Assembly: GCA_023250495.1 (NCBI GenBank) | Contig: JAHFAP010000012.1 | Span: 1 to 32,286, forward strand | Length of the DNA stretch: 32,286 bases | Direction of reading: 5' to 3' | Origin: Deltaproteobacteria bacterium | GTDB taxonomy: Bacteria; Desulfobacterota; Binatia; UBA9968 | Shown: positions 1-11,257 of the stretch, piece by piece | Position numbering within the stretch: the stretch's first letter is position 1 | Layout of the letters: each line of letters begins with the position of its first letter | Program-made: the position numbers and the translations under genes | Notes under the pieces: model-generated | The model's database searches: none | Told to the model about the DNA's origin: nothing | What the model saw: only the letters and a program-made list of their open reading frames with translations

Positions 1-1
1 G

Positions 2-313
2 GTCGCCACCGACATCGCCGCGCGCGGGATCGACGTCGAGCAGATCAGCCACGTCATCAACTTCGACGTGCCGCATCATCCCGAGGACTACGTCCACCGC
101 ATCGGCCGCACGGGCCGCGCGCTCGCCGCGGGCGACGCCTTCACCATCGTGATCGCCGAGAATCTCCCGGAGATCGCCGCGATCGAGCGCTTCATCGCCC
201 AGAAAATTCCGCGCGTGAAGCTGGAAGGCTTCCCCTACAAATACACGCGCCTGCTCGAGGCGGCTCCACCGCCTCCCTTCGGCGGCCGGTCCCGAAGAAG
301 AAGCCGGTGGTGA
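2..313 (+). CDS. DEAD-box RNA helicase, C-terminal part (5' truncated by window edge)
   Basis: Frame 2 reads [40 protein letters not shown], helicase motifs V and VI; short basic tail and stop at 313. Confidence 0.93.
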   Translation, partial: VATDIAARGIDVEQISHVINFDVPHHPEDYVHRIGRTGRALAAGDAFTIVIAENLPEIAAIERFIAQKIPRVKLEGFPYKYTRLLEAAPPPPFGGRSRRRSRW

Positions 314-472
314 GGTTGAGCGCAACCAAGCGCCCGAAAATTTTCTTGCTAAGCTGTTATAGTCGCAATAAAATCACGGCTAACGTTAAACACCGACATC
401 CACGCTATACTGACATAAGGCCAAAATATACTGACCATATAATCATAGTTAGCGCTTACTAGACGCAATCCT

Positions 473-1264
473 GTGATGCGAAGTTTATCAGAGGGAATTT
501 ACGCCAAGGTTGAACGGGCCACAGATCACCTCAACGCGCTTAAGTCCGAAATTGCACAGTTCTGTGAACTCAATGCTCACGAAGTCCGTCATGAGGCGGA
601 TTTTCAGGCCGGCGAGAAGACTCTCGTTTACTACGCCAGAGAGAACATTCCTCTCCGCTGGTCAATTGTGATCGGAGAGATCATCCACAACCTTCGCTCG
701 GCTCTTGATCAAGCCGTCTATGATCTCACCATTCGGGAATCTGGGCAGGCCGTCGAATTGTCGGAGTTTCCCATTTTTGCCGATAAAAATGCGTTCCTTC
801 GAACAACTAGAGGTGGAGGACTCTACAAGATTCGAGGCGTCGGCGAAAAAACAAAGAGAGTTATCGAAGAGCTGCAACCGTTCAACATCCGGAAAGAGGG
901 CACCGAATCTGTGCTCTGGTTACTGCACGAACTCTCTAACATTGACAAGCACCGCACCATCCACTTGTGCCGGCGCATGACCAGCAACGTCGAAATCGGC
1001 GTGGTTCGTGACATCACCTTTATAGGGAATTTTACCTGGTTGGCTCCGCTCGGCCTGTTGGAAGACCGTACGATACTCGCCCGCTGGAAGCCTACTGACA
1101 ACCTCGGTGACGAGGTGGACATGAATGCAAAGATTGCTTTCGATGTAGCATTTGGTCAGGGGACAGTAGCCTCCCTTGTTGGGAAATCCGTCACCGATGT
1201 ATGCGAGCGCCTCATCCGCGGTATAGGACGCGTTTTTCATTATCTTGAAGAATCTGTTAACTAA
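473..1264 (+). CDS. Hypothetical protein (263 aa), unknown function
   Basis: Long ORF in an AT-richer island; contains NLRSALDQAVYDL and LHELSNIDKHRTIHL, seen in broadly distributed hypothetical proteins. No specific function recognised. Confidence 0.75.
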   Translation: MMRSLSEGIYAKVERATDHLNALKSEIAQFCELNAHEVRHEADFQAGEKTLVYYARENIPLRWSIVIGEIIHNLRSALDQAVYDLTIRESGQAVELSEFPIFADKNAFLRTTRGGGLYKIRGVGEKTKRVIEELQPFNIRKEGTESVLWLLHELSNIDKHRTIHLCRRMTSNVEIGVVRDITFIGNFTWLAPLGLLEDRTILARWKPTDNLGDEVDMNAKIAFDVAFGQGTVASLVGKSVTDVCERLIRGIGRVFHYLEESVN

Positions 1265-1269
1265 TGTGG

Positions 1270-1330
1270 GCCTAACAATGAGCTCCGGCGAACCCGCCGT
1301 GCCCGCTGCTCCATGTCACGGAGCTTCGTC
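1270..1330 (+). other. Possible degenerate attC-like recombination site
   Basis: GCCTAAC (fits RYYYAAC) at 1270-1276 followed by inverted repeat AGCTCCG (1281-1287) / CGGAGCT (1319-1325) just after the hypothetical gene stop; no clear GTTRRRY partner. Confidence 0.2.
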
Positions 1331-1333
1331 TCG

Positions 1334-3748
1334 CTACAGCTCCAACTTATTGAGACGCAGCGCGTTGCTGACGACGGAAACCGAGCTGAAGGTCATGGCG
1401 GCGCTGGCGATGACAGGACTTAAGAGTATTCCGAAGAACGGATAGAGCGCTCCTGCCGCAATCGGTACTCCCAGGACGTTGTAGACGAAGGCGAAGAAGA
1501 GATTCTGGCGGATGTTGCTCATCGTGCCCCGGCTGAGCCGGCGCGCCTTGGCGATTCCACGCAAGTCGCCCTTGACCAACGTGACCCCAGCGCTCTCCAT
1601 CGCCACGTCGGTCCCCGTCCCCATAGCGATGCCCACTTGAGCCTGGGCCAGCGCCGGGGCATCGTTGATTCCATCGCCGGCCATCGCTACGACGCAGCCC
1701 TTTGCCTGTAGGCGCTTTACCATCTCTCCCTTTTGCTCAGGCAAGGCTTCCGCGTAAAATTCGTCGATTCCAAGTTTCCTCGCTACCGCCTCGCCCGTCG
1801 TTGGATTGTCTCCAGTAAGCATGACGAGGCGCATTCCATCGTCGTGCAACATCCGAATCGCTTCCGGAGTCGACGGCTTGATAGGGTCCGACACGCCGAG
1901 CAATCCCGCGACGCCATCTCCAACCACAACGAACATCACCGTCTGTCCGTCCTGTCGCAATTGATCCGCAATATCCTGCAGGTTTTTCGAGCTTATGCCC
2001 AGGTCGTCGAGCAGCTTTTGATTGCCGAGCGCGACTCTTGTCCCATCGACAGTGCCGACAATCCCCTTCCCCGTTACCGACCGAAAGTTCCCGGCTTCCG
2101 AAAGTCTCAGCCCTTTTTGCTGTGCGGCAGATAGAACCGCTGCGGCCAGAGGATGCTCACTGCCACGCTCAAGGCTCGCCGCCAAGCGGAGAATCTCGGA
2201 CTCGTCCCCCCCATTTATCAACATGGTGGAGGTTAGCCGTGGCTTGCCCTCGGTAAGCGTTCCCGTCTTGTCCACGATCAGCGTATCCACCTTCTCCAAT
2301 ACCTCCAAAGCCTCGGCATTTTTAATTAGCACTCCTGCTGTCGCGCCGCGCCCGGTGCCAACCATGATCGACATCGGAGTAGCTAAACCGAGCGCGCACG
2401 GGCAAGCAATGATGAGTACGGCCACGGCGTTGAGCAGGGCATAAGCCATCCGCGGCTCTGGGCCGAACAGGCTCCAGACGACAAAGGTGATGATGGCGAT
2501 CAGAACCACCGCCGGGACAAAGTAGCCGGCGACGACGTCGGCGAGCTTTTGAATCGGAGCGCGGGTGCGCTGGGCTTCGCTGACCATGCGCACGATCCGG
2601 GCAAGTAGCGTATCGCTGCCGACGCGCTCCGCTCTCATCACAAAACTCCCGGTGCCGTTCACAGTGCCGCCCGTAACCTTGCTGCCATTCGTCTTTTCAA
2701 CTGGAATCGGCTCGCCGGTAACCATCGACTCGTCAACGGACGTCGCCCCCTCTAGGACCATCCCATCGACCGGAACCTTTTCGCCGGGGCGAACTCTCAA
2801 GCGATCTCCAGGCTGGACGCGATCCAAGGGAACATCCTCTTCGCTGCCATCGTCGCGAATCAAGCGGGCGCTCTTGGGAGCGAGTCCCAGCAGGGCTCTG
2901 ATCGCGCTGCTGGTGCGACTGCGCGCGCGCAGCTCCAGCACTTGACCCATGAGCACCAAGGTCGTGATAACGGCGGCGGCGTCGAAGTAGACAGCTACTT
3001 CGCCTCCGTGGCCACGGAACGATTCCGGAAACAGACCAGGGAAGATGGTGGCAAACAGGCTGTAAACGTAGGCGGTCCCGACACCGATGGCGATGAGCGT
3101 GAACATATTCAGGCTGCGGTTTACGATCGACGCCCAACCGCGCTCAAAGAAAGGCCAGCCGCCCCAGAGAACCACCGGCGTCGCCAGGACCAACTGCGCC
3201 CAATTGAGAAGTTGGAATGAGAGCAGCCGCTGCACCGGACGACCGGGGATGAAATCCGACATGGCGAGGAAAAAAATCGGCGCGGTAAGCGCCACGCTGG
3301 TCCAGAACCGGCGCGTCATATCCACGAGCTCGGGATTCACTTCCTCTTCGAGCGTTACGGTTCTCGGCTCCAAGGCCATGCCGCAGATTGGACAGGAGCC
3401 CGGCTCCTGCTTCACGATCTCCGGGTGCATCGGGCAGACGTATTCCGTCCGTGTCGCAGCCGGCGCAACCGTAAGCGGCTCGAGCGCCATGCCGCACTTC
3501 GGGCAAGCTCCCGGCCTAGCCACCCGCACTTCAGGATCCATCGGGCACGTGTAGACGGCGCCCGGAGGACTTTCTTTCACGTGGCTTTCACGCGGATGAG
3601 AAAGAGGCATGAGATATTTGGCAGGTTCCTTCTTGAACGTCTCCAGACAGTGAACGCTACAAAAGAAATAGGGCTGACCCGCGTAGTCGTAGCTCCCCGC
3701 GGCGGTTTCTTCCTCGACCTCCATGCCACAGACGGGATCAACCGGCAT
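1334..3748 (-). CDS. copA: Heavy-metal (Cu-type) P1B-ATPase with N-terminal YHS and two heavy-metal-binding domains
   Basis: YHS domain [14 protein letters not shown]...YFFCSVHC; two CPxCGMALEP HMBD modules; [21 protein letters not shown] and [10 protein letters not shown] motifs. Confidence 0.93.
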   Translation of the reverse strand: MPVDPVCGMEVEEETAAGSYDYAGQPYFFCSVHCLETFKKEPAKYLMPLSHPRESHVKESPPGAVYTCPMDPEVRVARPGACPKCGMALEPLTVAPAATRTEYVCPMHPEIVKQEPGSCPICGMALEPRTVTLEEEVNPELVDMTRRFWTSVALTAPIFFLAMSDFIPGRPVQRLLSFQLLNWAQLVLATPVVLWGGWPFFERGWASIVNRSLNMFTLIAIGVGTAYVYSLFATIFPGLFPESFRGHGGEVAVYFDAAAVITTLVLMGQVLELRARSRTSSAIRALLGLAPKSARLIRDDGSEEDVPLDRVQPGDRLRVRPGEKVPVDGMVLEGATSVDESMVTGEPIPVEKTNGSKVTGGTVNGTGSFVMRAERVGSDTLLARIVRMVSEAQRTRAPIQKLADVVAGYFVPAVVLIAIITFVVWSLFGPEPRMAYALLNAVAVLIIACPCALGLATPMSIMVGTGRGATAGVLIKNAEALEVLEKVDTLIVDKTGTLTEGKPRLTSTMLINGGDESEILRLAASLERGSEHPLAAAVLSAAQQKGLRLSEAGNFRSVTGKGIVGTVDGTRVALGNQKLLDDLGISSKNLQDIADQLRQDGQTVMFVVVGDGVAGLLGVSDPIKPSTPEAIRMLHDDGMRLVMLTGDNPTTGEAVARKLGIDEFYAEALPEQKGEMVKRLQAKGCVVAMAGDGINDAPALAQAQVGIAMGTGTDVAMESAGVTLVKGDLRGIAKARRLSRGTMSNIRQNLFFAFVYNVLGVPIAAGALYPFFGILLSPVIASAAMTFSSVSVVSNALRLNKLEL

Positions 3749-3756
3749 CGGACGCC

Positions 3757-3912
3757 TCAGCGCTTGGAGGGCTGGAGGTATTTCTCCGGGTCCTTGTCAA
3801 AGGACTCCTTACACATCTTGTGGCAGAAATAATAGGTTTGTCCTTTATAGGAAGAGGTCGCCGCAGCTTTGCGCTCCTCCACGTCCATCTTGCAGACTGG
3901 ATCTTTCGCCAT
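3757..3912 (-). CDS. YHS-domain mini-protein (51 aa)
   Basis: Read from sequence (below ORF-track length cutoff): [51 protein letters not shown]; preceded by an AAGGAGG SD. Confidence 0.88.
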   Translation of the reverse strand: MAKDPVCKMDVEERKAAATSSYKGQTYYFCHKMCKESFDKDPEKYLQPSKR

Positions 3913-3951
3913 AGCGCCTCCTTATCCGGCGGGAAGAACTCGCCGTCAGGG

Positions 3952-4947
3952 TTAAAAACGGATCACCGCGGCGCCCCAGGCAAAGCCCGCGCCGAAAGCA
4001 TTGAGGAGAACGATATCCCCGCGCTGGATGCGACCTTCTTTTCGAGCCTCGTCTAAGGCCACTGGCACCGAGGCGGCCGAGGTGTTGCCGTATCGATCCA
4101 GATTCACCATCACTTTGGACATCGGCACTTTCAGACGCTCGGCTAGGGCCGTGATGATTCTTAGATTGGCCTGATGGGGAATCACGAGCGACACCTGATC
4201 GATGCTCACGTCGGCCTCGTCCAGCGCCTCGCGGCTGATCCCATCCATCGAGCGCACGGCGATTTTGAAGACCTCTTTTCCATTCATCGCGATCGTGTGC
4301 TCGTTCTTTCTGACGCTCTCGGCGCTTGCGGGTTTGAGCGACCCACCGGCAGGGACATAGAGGGTTTTCACGTGGGAGCCGTCGGTGCGCAGCCGCGTGC
4401 TGAGGATTCCCCTCGCCCCGTCATGCGACGGCCCCACCACAACCGCCCCCGCCCCGTCGCCGAAGAGGATGCAGGTGGTCCTGTCCTTCCAGTTGAGCAT
4501 CCGGCTCAAGGCGTCCGAGCCGACGACGAGGGCATGACGGATCATGCCCGTGCGAACCAAGGAATCGGCTATGGCCAGAGCGTTGAGAAAGCCTGAGCAG
4601 GCCGCGTTCACGTCGAAAGAAAAAACCTTGCGCGCCCCGAGCATATTCTCCAGCACGCAGGCCGAGCTGGGAAAGGGATAATCCGGCGTCACCGTCCCCA
4701 TAATGATGGCGTCAAGATCCTTCGCCTCCATCCCCGCATCTTTGAGGGCGCGCACCGCGGCGCGATAGGCCATGTCGGCGGTGCCCTTCCCCTCTTCGAG
4801 GACTCGCCGTTCCTTGATGCCGGTGCGCGTGGTGATCCACTGGTCGCTGGTATCGACGAGCCGCTCCAGCGCGGCGTTGGTGATCACTCGGGAGGGGAGT
4901 TCGGAGCCGGTGCCGAGAATCGCGCTTCTGGGATGCGAACCCCTCAT
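3952..4947 (-). CDS. fabH: Beta-ketoacyl-ACP synthase III
   Basis: Start chosen at [19 protein letters not shown]; Cys-His-Asn triad in [19 protein letters not shown] and YGNTSAAS. Confidence 0.93.
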   Translation of the reverse strand: MRGSHPRSAILGTGSELPSRVITNAALERLVDTSDQWITTRTGIKERRVLEEGKGTADMAYRAAVRALKDAGMEAKDLDAIIMGTVTPDYPFPSSACVLENMLGARKVFSFDVNAACSGFLNALAIADSLVRTGMIRHALVVGSDALSRMLNWKDRTTCILFGDGAGAVVVGPSHDGARGILSTRLRTDGSHVKTLYVPAGGSLKPASAESVRKNEHTIAMNGKEVFKIAVRSMDGISREALDEADVSIDQVSLVIPHQANLRIITALAERLKVPMSKVMVNLDRYGNTSAASVPVALDEARKEGRIQRGDIVLLNAFGAGFAWGAAVIRF

Positions 4948-6197
4948 GTCGCCCTCCTGAAGATCACGCAGGCATTGGTCCCGCCGAAGCCGAAGGAGTT
5001 CGAAAGCACGACCTCGATATCGGCCTTGCGCGCCTGGTTCGGGACATAATCCAGATCGCACTGAGGATCAGGGTTCTCATAATTGATGGTCGGAGGAATA
5101 AGTCCGTGGTAAAGCGCCAGGACGCTATAGATTCCCTCCACTGCGCCGGCCGCGCCCAGCATGTGCCCGGTCATCGATTTCGTCGAGCTGACAGGAACTT
5201 TGTATGCGTGCTCGCTGAAGACCGTCTTGATCGCCTGCGTTTCGTTCATGTCGTTGTACTCGGTGGAAGTGCCGTGCGCGTTGATGTAATCGACCTTGTC
5301 CGGCTCGATCCCCGCGTCCTTCAGCGCCAGCGCCATGCAGCGCGCCGCCCCTTCGCCATCCGGCGCCGGCGCGGTCATGTGATGCGCGTCTCCGTTGGCG
5401 GCGTAGCCGATCACCTCGGCGTAGATCTTCGCCCCGCGCTTGAGCGCCGCTTCTCTCTCCTCAAGAATCAATATGCCGGAGCCTTCGGCGATGACGAAGC
5501 CATCGCGATCCTTGTCGAATGGGCGGCTCGCCTTCTCCGGCGCGTCGTTGCGCGTGGAGAGCGCCTTCATCGAGCTGAAACCTCCGACCCCAAGCGGCGT
5601 GATCGGCGCCTCCGCTCCGCCCGCGACGACGATGTCCTGAAGGCCGCGACGGATAAGATGGTAGGCCTCGCCGATCGCATGGTTGCCTGAAGCGCAGGCG
5701 GAAGTCGGCGTCCAGTTGACGCCTTTAGCGCCGTGGCGAATGGCGACATGGCCCGGCGCGAGGTTCGAGATCACTTTGGGAATGAAAAAGGGCGATATCT
5801 TTCTCGGGCCGCCCTCAAGATAGGCCTTGTGGTAAGTCTCGATGGTCTCAAGACCGCAAAGCCCGACGCCGATGATGACCCCGGCGCGCTCGGCCGCAGC
5901 GGGATCGATTTTGAGCCCCGCGTCTTGGAACGCCATCTGGGCAGCCGCGATGCTGTATTGAATAAAGAGATCCATTTTCTTGATCTCTTTTGGCTCGATG
6001 AAATCCTCAGGACGGAAATCGGGCACCTCCCCGGCTATCCGAGTCGCAAAGAACTCGACACCGGGGAAGCGACTGAGCGGCCTGATGCCGGAACGCCCGG
6101 CCACGATCCCTTCCCAGTTTTTTTCCACACCCGTGCCCAATGGGGTCACCATTCCCAGACCGGTGACGACAACGCGGCGTTGGTTTGACTCTCTCAT
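4944..6197 (-). CDS. fabF: Beta-ketoacyl-ACP synthase II
   Basis: [48 protein letters not shown] and [14 protein letters not shown] motifs; 4-bp ATGA overlap with fabH. Confidence 0.95.
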   Translation of the reverse strand: MRESNQRRVVVTGLGMVTPLGTGVEKNWEGIVAGRSGIRPLSRFPGVEFFATRIAGEVPDFRPEDFIEPKEIKKMDLFIQYSIAAAQMAFQDAGLKIDPAAAERAGVIIGVGLCGLETIETYHKAYLEGGPRKISPFFIPKVISNLAPGHVAIRHGAKGVNWTPTSACASGNHAIGEAYHLIRRGLQDIVVAGGAEAPITPLGVGGFSSMKALSTRNDAPEKASRPFDKDRDGFVIAEGSGILILEEREAALKRGAKIYAEVIGYAANGDAHHMTAPAPDGEGAARCMALALKDAGIEPDKVDYINAHGTSTEYNDMNETQAIKTVFSEHAYKVPVSSTKSMTGHMLGAAGAVEGIYSVLALYHGLIPPTINYENPDPQCDLDYVPNQARKADIEVVLSNSFGFGGTNACVIFRRAT

Positions 6198-6261
6198 CGC
6201 TGGGTCCTTTTAAAGAGCCTTAAAAATAGAACAGTCCGCCTAGAGGGTCAATAGCCTGGTT

Positions 6262-6344
6262 TATTAAAAGCCGAGGATCGAAGATGAAAGATAGCGGATC
6301 GCGTTTCTCCATCCTCTATTCTCCATCCTCGGTTTTCCGTCATC
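6262..6344. repeat. Intergenic word-like inverted repeat
   Basis: AAAGCCGAGGATcgaagatgaaagat ... ctccatcctctattctccATCCTCGGTTTTC; arms AAAGCCGAGGAT / ATCCTCGGTTTT are near-complementary. Confidence 0.6.
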
Positions 6345-7370
6345 TCACCAGTACTGCTCCTGGATTCTGAGAACCCTGCGGATCAGCGGCTCAATGGCCT
6401 CTCCACCGTGGCTTCCGAGGCCGTCAGCCATGCTCTCGCCCTTCATCCTTTCGAGGACGGAAACCACCGAATTCTTCAGCGCCGCCAAATCATACCCGCC
6501 TTCGAGCAGGAAAGCGATCTTGCCTCCCGCGTGTTTCTCTGCAAGGGCGATGAGCATAGCGGCCATGGCGCCAAAGCCGCTCTCGGTCACGTTCATGCCG
6601 CCCAGCGGATCGCGCCTGTGAGGATCGAAGCCGGCGGAGACGAGGATCCAATCCGGCGCGAATTTCTCCGCGGTCGGGACCACGATCTCGCTAAAGACGC
6701 GCAGATACTCTTCGTCGCCGCAGCCCGCGGGAAGCGGCACATTGACCGTGTAACCCGCACCGCCTCCCTCGCCCACCTCCTCAGCCGCACCTGAGCCCGG
6801 ATAGTAAGGATACTGATGGGTCGAGAGATAGAGCACCGAGCGATCCTGATAAAATGCGTCCTGGGTACCGTTCCCGTGGTGGACATCCCAGTCCATGATC
6901 AGAACCCGCTCGGCGCCGTAATGGCGCCTGACGTGATGCGCGCCGATCGCCACCGTGTTGAAAAGGCAAAAGCCCATCGCGCGATCTCTTAGCGCGTGAT
7001 GTCCCGGAGGGCGCACCAAAGCAAAACCGTTTCGCGCCTCGCCGGCGGCGATGGCGTCCAACAGCCTCAAGAAACCGCCCACGGCCAGCAATCCTACGCC
7101 GAACGAGTCTCTGCATGTCACTGTATCGCCGTCCAACGCATAGCGGTTGGTCTTGGACGTGGCCCGAACGAGCTCGATGTAGTCGGCCGTGTGGCACGAC
7201 TCGATCTCCTCCCGCAAGGCCGCTCTCGGAGGCAGGAGCTGGAAGCTCTTCGAGCCCAGCTCTGCCGCCAGATCGAGCAGGACTTTGAGACGCTCGGGTC
7301 TCTCCGGATGAAACTCGCCCGGGTCATGCTTGAGGTATTCGGGGTCGATCACTACGGCCGAACGCGCCAT
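6345..7370 (-). CDS. Histone deacetylase / acetylpolyamine amidohydrolase family protein
   Basis: [37 protein letters not shown] and LEGGYD motifs. Confidence 0.92.
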   Translation of the reverse strand: MARSAVVIDPEYLKHDPGEFHPERPERLKVLLDLAAELGSKSFQLLPPRAALREEIESCHTADYIELVRATSKTNRYALDGDTVTCRDSFGVGLLAVGGFLRLLDAIAAGEARNGFALVRPPGHHALRDRAMGFCLFNTVAIGAHHVRRHYGAERVLIMDWDVHHGNGTQDAFYQDRSVLYLSTHQYPYYPGSGAAEEVGEGGGAGYTVNVPLPAGCGDEEYLRVFSEIVVPTAEKFAPDWILVSAGFDPHRRDPLGGMNVTESGFGAMAAMLIALAEKHAGGKIAFLLEGGYDLAALKNSVVSVLERMKGESMADGLGSHGGEAIEPLIRRVLRIQEQYW

Positions 7371-7471
7371 GGCAGGAGTCTATTTACCACCTCGAGGCGG
7401 CTGGCGCAAAGGCGACGGCGGCCTATTGCCTCTCCTTTAGAAATGGACTAGCTTACATGCGGAGGTCGAAG

Positions 7472-7768
7472 ATGTTCGGCATCGGCATGCCAGAGCTGAT
7501 TTTGATCCTGGCGCTGGCCCTGATTGTCCTGGGGCCGAAGAGGTTGCCGGAAATCGCCCGCGCGCTGGGCAAGGGGCTGGCTGAGTTTCGCCGCGCCACT
7601 GACGAGCTGAAAGAAGAGCTGCGCCAGGTGGAGGTGGACGTCGAACAGTCTTCGACAAAGGCTTCGCAGGCAGCGGATCCTACCCCGGCAAGAAGCGCGG
7701 AGACTCCTCCCTCGCCTTCCTCAAGCCAAGCTCACCCCACGGAAGAGAGTGAAAGAAAACCAAAGTAG
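7472..7768 (+). CDS. tatB: Sec-independent protein translocase TatA/TatB-family subunit
   Basis: [50 protein letters not shown]; directly upstream of tatC. Confidence 0.88.
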   Translation: MFGIGMPELILILALALIVLGPKRLPEIARALGKGLAEFRRATDELKEELRQVEVDVEQSSTKASQAADPTPARSAETPPSPSSSQAHPTEESERKPK

Positions 7769-8504
7769 CGGGCATCATGACGATGCCCGGATGCCGCTTA
7801 CCGGGCACCTGCAGGAGCTTCGCTCCTGCCTGGTAAAGTCCTGCGCGGCGGTGGCGGTTGGTTTCGGTGTCTGCTACGCCTATGTCGAGAATCTCTTCTT
7901 CTACCTGACAAGCCCGCTCCTGCGCATACAGAGTCCCGGGCTGACGCTCATCGGCACGGCGGTGCCGGAAGCGTTTTTCACGAAAATGAAGGTGGCGTTC
8001 ATTGCGGGTCTCTTCATCGCTCTTCCGGTCATTCTCTGGCAGACCTGGCGCTTCGTCGCCCCCGGCCTCTACGAGCACGAGAAACGACACGCGCGCAACT
8101 TCGTCTTCTTCGGCACCCTGTTTTTTTTGCTCGGCGCCTGGTTTTGTTACGAGGTGATCTTTCAGCTGGGATTTGGATTTTTACTGCGACGCTATGAGGC
8201 GATCCAGGTCCGGCCGGCGATCAGGGTTGGGGAGTATCTCTCGTTTGCGTCCGAGCTTCTGCTCGCCTTCGGCATCACCTTCGAGCTGCCGGTCGTCGCC
8301 TATTTCCTCACGCGCATCGGGCTGATCGATCACACCTTCCTGATCCGCCAATTCCGCTACGCCATCATCCTGATCCTGCTCCTCGCCGCCATCCTGACAC
8401 CGCCTGACATCGTTTCGCAGATTCTCCTCGCCCTCCCCCTCACCCTCCTCTACGGCGTGAGCATCGGCGTGGCGTACTTTGCGCGGCGCAAAAGCGCCGC
8501 TTAA
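7749..8504 (+). CDS. tatC: Twin-arginine translocase subunit TatC (alternative start 7791)
   Basis: [16 protein letters not shown]-terminus, multi-[18 protein letters not shown]; overlaps the end of tatB. Confidence 0.93.
   Translation: MKENQSSGHHDDARMPLTGHLQELRSCLVKSCAAVAVGFGVCYAYVENLFFYLTSPLLRIQSPGLTLIGTAVPEAFFTKMKVAFIAGLFIALPVILWQTWRFVAPGLYEHEKRHARNFVFFGTLFFLLGAWFCYEVIFQLGFGFLLRRYEAIQVRPAIRVGEYLSFASELLLAFGITFELPVVAYFLTRIGLIDHTFLIRQFRYAIILILLLAAILTPPDIVSQILLALPLTLLYGVSIGVAYFARRKSAA
8483..8500 (+). terminator. Hairpin at the 3' end of tatC, possibly part of a terminator
   Basis: Perfect 7-bp stem GCGGCGC-aaaa-GCGCCGC overlapping the last codons; no poly-U follows, so weak as an intrinsic terminator. 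Confidence 0.35.
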
Positions 8505-8562
8505 TGTTGAATTATGAATTTTGAGTTTTGAATTCAAAATTCAACATTCAACACTCAGAATT
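8504..8562. repeat. AT-rich word-like intergenic repeat between convergent genes
   Basis: gttgaattatgaattttgagttttgaattcaaaattcaacattcaacactc; 19-nt gaattttgagttttgaatt (8516-8534) recurs exactly at 18122-18140. Confidence 0.8.
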
Positions 8563-8566
8563 ATTT

Positions 8567-9142
8567 CTACTTGTTTTCGCTGTTGTTGGGCGGAGCGTCG
8601 TCGTTGATGAAGACGCAAGCGGCAAACACCGTGGTCCACAGCCCGTCCTTATTTCCGATCGCGGACTGGGTGGTGTTAGTGGTGCGGACGATCTTTTCTG
8701 ACATTTTGAAAATCTGTTCGCGCTCGTCCCAGGCGGTATCAGGATTGAATTCGATGCCCAAGGTCGTCGCAAGCATGCTCGCAGCGAGGTCCTCAGCGTA
8801 CTCTCCGGCCTTCTCATCGGTCTCGCCGCAGGAATGGTGCTCGGAGAGATAGCCATGCTGATTCTCGTCAGCAGGAATCGCCACGCCCACCGAGGCCGCG
8901 ACCAGACGGTTGGGTTCGTTGGTGCTCTCGCGATCGTAAACGCAAAAGACGATTTCTCCAGGCCGGAGCAATTTCAGCCCCTCTTCTCTCGACAACCGCT
9001 TACATCCCGGGGGATAGATGCTCGAGACGAGAACCAGATTGCAGTGGGCGAGCCCGGCCATGCGCAACGCCAACTCAAACGAGGCCAGTTTTTCTTTGTG
9101 GACTCCGACTCCTTTGGTTAAAAAAACTTTCCTCGGAATCAT
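8567..9142 (-). CDS. Pyruvoyl-dependent arginine decarboxylase
   Basis: [13 protein letters not shown] (Ser-Ser self-cleavage region of PvlArgDC), [27 protein letters not shown] and [28 protein letters not shown]. Confidence 0.9.
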   Translation of the reverse strand: MIPRKVFLTKGVGVHKEKLASFELALRMAGLAHCNLVLVSSIYPPGCKRLSREEGLKLLRPGEIVFCVYDRESTNEPNRLVAASVGVAIPADENQHGYLSEHHSCGETDEKAGEYAEDLAASMLATTLGIEFNPDTAWDEREQIFKMSEKIVRTTNTTQSAIGNKDGLWTTVFAACVFINDDAPPNNSENK

Positions 9143-9203
9143 TCTTGTTGGTGTATAGCATGAAAAAAAAATCGTGACAAGAAATTTCTTCGTCGCGGCA
9201 GCT

Positions 9204-9707
9204 TTATTCCACCACTACCAGGATCGCTCCCGCCTCCAACGCGTCGCCCGTCTGGACTTTCACCTCTTTCACCTCTCCATTAATCGGGCAGGGGACCTCG
9301 TTTTCCATCTTCATCGCCTCGACGATCACCAGCCCCTGCCCTCTCTCGACTTTATCTCCCTCGCTAACCAGCACGGCGATGACCCTACCCGGCATCGGCA
9401 CGGAGACTTGCTGCCGTCCCTGAAGCTGAATGCCCGACTGCAATCCGCCCAGGCGCATCCGTCTCTCATCCAACAGGTCGATATGGTAACTTCTCCCATC
9501 GACCAGGACCCGGTACTCGTCCTCCGAGATGTCCACATCCACCTCAAAGGAGCGGTTATCGACGATCAGCGAGTAGTTGGTCACCCCGGTCTTCTTTCCG
9601 TCCACCAAAAACTCGCTCCCGTCCACCGCGACGCGATAAAGAGATTTGCCGACCTCTTCGATCTCCACGGTGTAGCTTCTCTCCCCCAGCCTGGCGATAA
9701 AAGCCAT
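9204..9707 (-). CDS. Biotin carboxyl carrier (biotin/lipoyl) subunit of acyl-CoA carboxylase
   Basis: C-terminal biotinyl domain [12 protein letters not shown]; adjacent to biotin carboxylase. Confidence 0.9.
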   Translation of the reverse strand: MAFIARLGERSYTVEIEEVGKSLYRVAVDGSEFLVDGKKTGVTNYSLIVDNRSFEVDVDISEDEYRVLVDGRSYHIDLLDERRMRLGGLQSGIQLQGRQQVSVPMPGRVIAVLVSEGDKVERGQGLVIVEAMKMENEVPCPINGEVKEVKVQTGDALEAGAILVVVE

Positions 9708-9721
9708 AACCCTTCAACCCC

Positions 9722-11257
9722 TTATCCCTTCGACCCCCGTCCAGAAAATCCCGGGATCGATCGCAGCGATGCCCTTCTCCCGACGTCGCGCCATCGCGAC
9801 TTTTCCGCCACGCCCCTCTGCAGCATGCGCACGGCCCGCTCCTGCTCGCGGCGCAAGGCAGCGATCGCCGCCGAGGCGAGCGCGATATCCTTGTGCGGAA
9901 AGATCTCCTCCTTGCGCATGGTGCGGTACTCATCGTCGATGAATCCGGTATTGAACTCTCCGGCCATGAAGCGCGGGTGGCGCAAAATCCACTGGTGAAA
10001 GGGGATGTTGGTTTTAATCCCGCGAATCTGGTACTCGCGCAGGGCGCGGCGCATGCGCACGATCGCCTCGACCCGATCCTCTCCCCAGACGATGAGCTTG
10101 GCGATCATCGGGTCGTAGTGGATCGGCACCTCGGCGCCCTCGTAGACGCCGCAATCGTTGCGCACGCCGAGCCCCTCGGGCAGCCGCAGCCCCTCGATCT
10201 TGCCGGGGCAGGGCATGAAATCGTTCTCCGGGTCCTCCGCGTAGATGCGGCACTCGATGGCGTGGCCGGTGGGCTTGATGTGACGCTGGCGCCAGGGAAG
10301 ATAGGCGCCGGCCGCCACCTCGATCTGCGCCTTGACCAGATCGATCCCCACCACCCTCTCGGTCACGGCGTGCTCCACCTGCAGCCGCGTGTTCATCTCC
10401 AGGAAGTAGAAATTCATGTGCCGGTCGAGCAGAAACTCGAGCGTCCCGACGCCGACGTAGCGCACCGCGCGAGCGCCTTGAATCGCGATCCTGCCGATGT
10501 TGCGCTGCGCCCGGTAGTCGAGAGCCGGCGCGGGACATTCCTCGATGATCTTCTGGTGGCGCCGCTGGATCGAGCACTCGCGGTCGTAGAGGTGAATGAC
10601 CTTGCCATGCCGGTCGGCAAGGATTTGCACTTCGACGTGGCGCGGCCGGTCGAGATATCTTTCGATGTAAAGGCGGGAATCGCCGAACGAGGCGGCCGCC
10701 TCCGAGCGGACCGCGCGGAAGGCGGACGGGATCTCGCGGCTGGAGCGCACCAGACGCAGCCCCTTTCCTCCGCCCCCGGCCACCGCCTTTAACATAAAAG
10801 GATAGCCGACGCTCGCCGCAGCACTGGCAACCTCCTCTTCGGAGCTGAGAACCTCGGACCCGGGAACCACCGGGATGCCCGCGGCCTTCATGGTCGCGCG
10901 CGCCTTGACCTTGTCTCCCATCTCATCGATCACCCTAGGCGACGGGCCGATGAAAGTGATCCCGGCCTCACGACAGGCACGCGCAAACTCGCTGTTCTCG
11001 GCCAGGAAGCCGTAGCCGGGATGGACCGCGTCGGCGCCGCTCTTCTTGGCCACGTCGAGAACCCGGTCTATGGCGAGATAGCTCTGGGTGGAAGGGGATG
11101 GCCCGACCAGGTAGGCGTGGTCGGCATACTTCACGTGGAGGGATTCGCGGTCGGCCTCGGAATAGATTGCGACGGTCTCGATGTCGAGCTCGCGGCAGGC
11201 GCGCACGATGCGCACAGCGATCTCGCCGCGGTTGGCGATTAAAATGCGCTTGAACAT
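9722..11257 (-). CDS. Biotin carboxylase subunit of acetyl/propionyl-CoA carboxylase
   Basis: MFKRILIANRGEIAVRIVRACRELDIETVAIYSEAD, AVAGGGGKGLR, RDCSIQRR-like RECSIQRRHQKIIEE and EMNTRLQVEHAVTE. Confidence 0.95.
   Translation of the reverse strand: MFKRILIANRGEIAVRIVRACRELDIETVAIYSEADRESLHVKYADHAYLVGPSPSTQSYLAIDRVLDVAKKSGADAVHPGYGFLAENSEFARACREAGITFIGPSPRVIDEMGDKVKARATMKAAGIPVVPGSEVLSSEEEVASAAASVGYPFMLKAVAGGGGKGLRLVRSSREIPSAFRAVRSEAAASFGDSRLYIERYLDRPRHVEVQILADRHGKVIHLYDRECSIQRRHQKIIEECPAPALDYRAQRNIGRIAIQGARAVRYVGVGTLEFLLDRHMNFYFLEMNTRLQVEHAVTERVVGIDLVKAQIEVAAGAYLPWRQRHIKPTGHAIECRIYAEDPENDFMPCPGKIEGLRLPEGLGVRNDCGVYEGAEVPIHYDPMIAKLIVWGEDRVEAIVRMRRALREYQIRGIKTNIPFHQWILRHPRFMAGEFNTGFIDDEYRTMRKEEIFPHKDIALASAAIAALRREQERAVRMLQRGVAEKSRWRDVGRRASLRSIPGFSGRGSKG

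Noticed and set aside
5106-5690. 194-aa plus-strand ORF opposite fabF
   Set aside because: Arg/Val/Asp-rich shadow translation of a conserved KAS II gene.
3952-6197. fabF-fabH pair considered as part of a secondary-metabolite cluster
   Set aside because: Both have canonical active sites and are separated from the biosynthetic operon by more than 13 kb of unrelated genes; ordinary fatty acid synthesis is more likely.
8504-8562. AT-rich repeat considered as a CRISPR fragment or insertion-sequence terminal repeat
   Set aside because: No regular repeat-spacer periodicity, no transposase and no target-site duplication; fits the word-like intergenic repeat family better.
10014-10577. 187-aa minus-strand ORF in an alternate frame of the biotin carboxylase
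   Set aside because: Arg/Gly/Ala-rich out-of-frame translation with no motifs.
9893-10792. Long plus-strand ORF (299 aa) antisense to the biotin carboxylase gene
   Set aside because: Composition is typical of a high-GC shadow ORF; the opposite frame encodes a clear biotin carboxylase.
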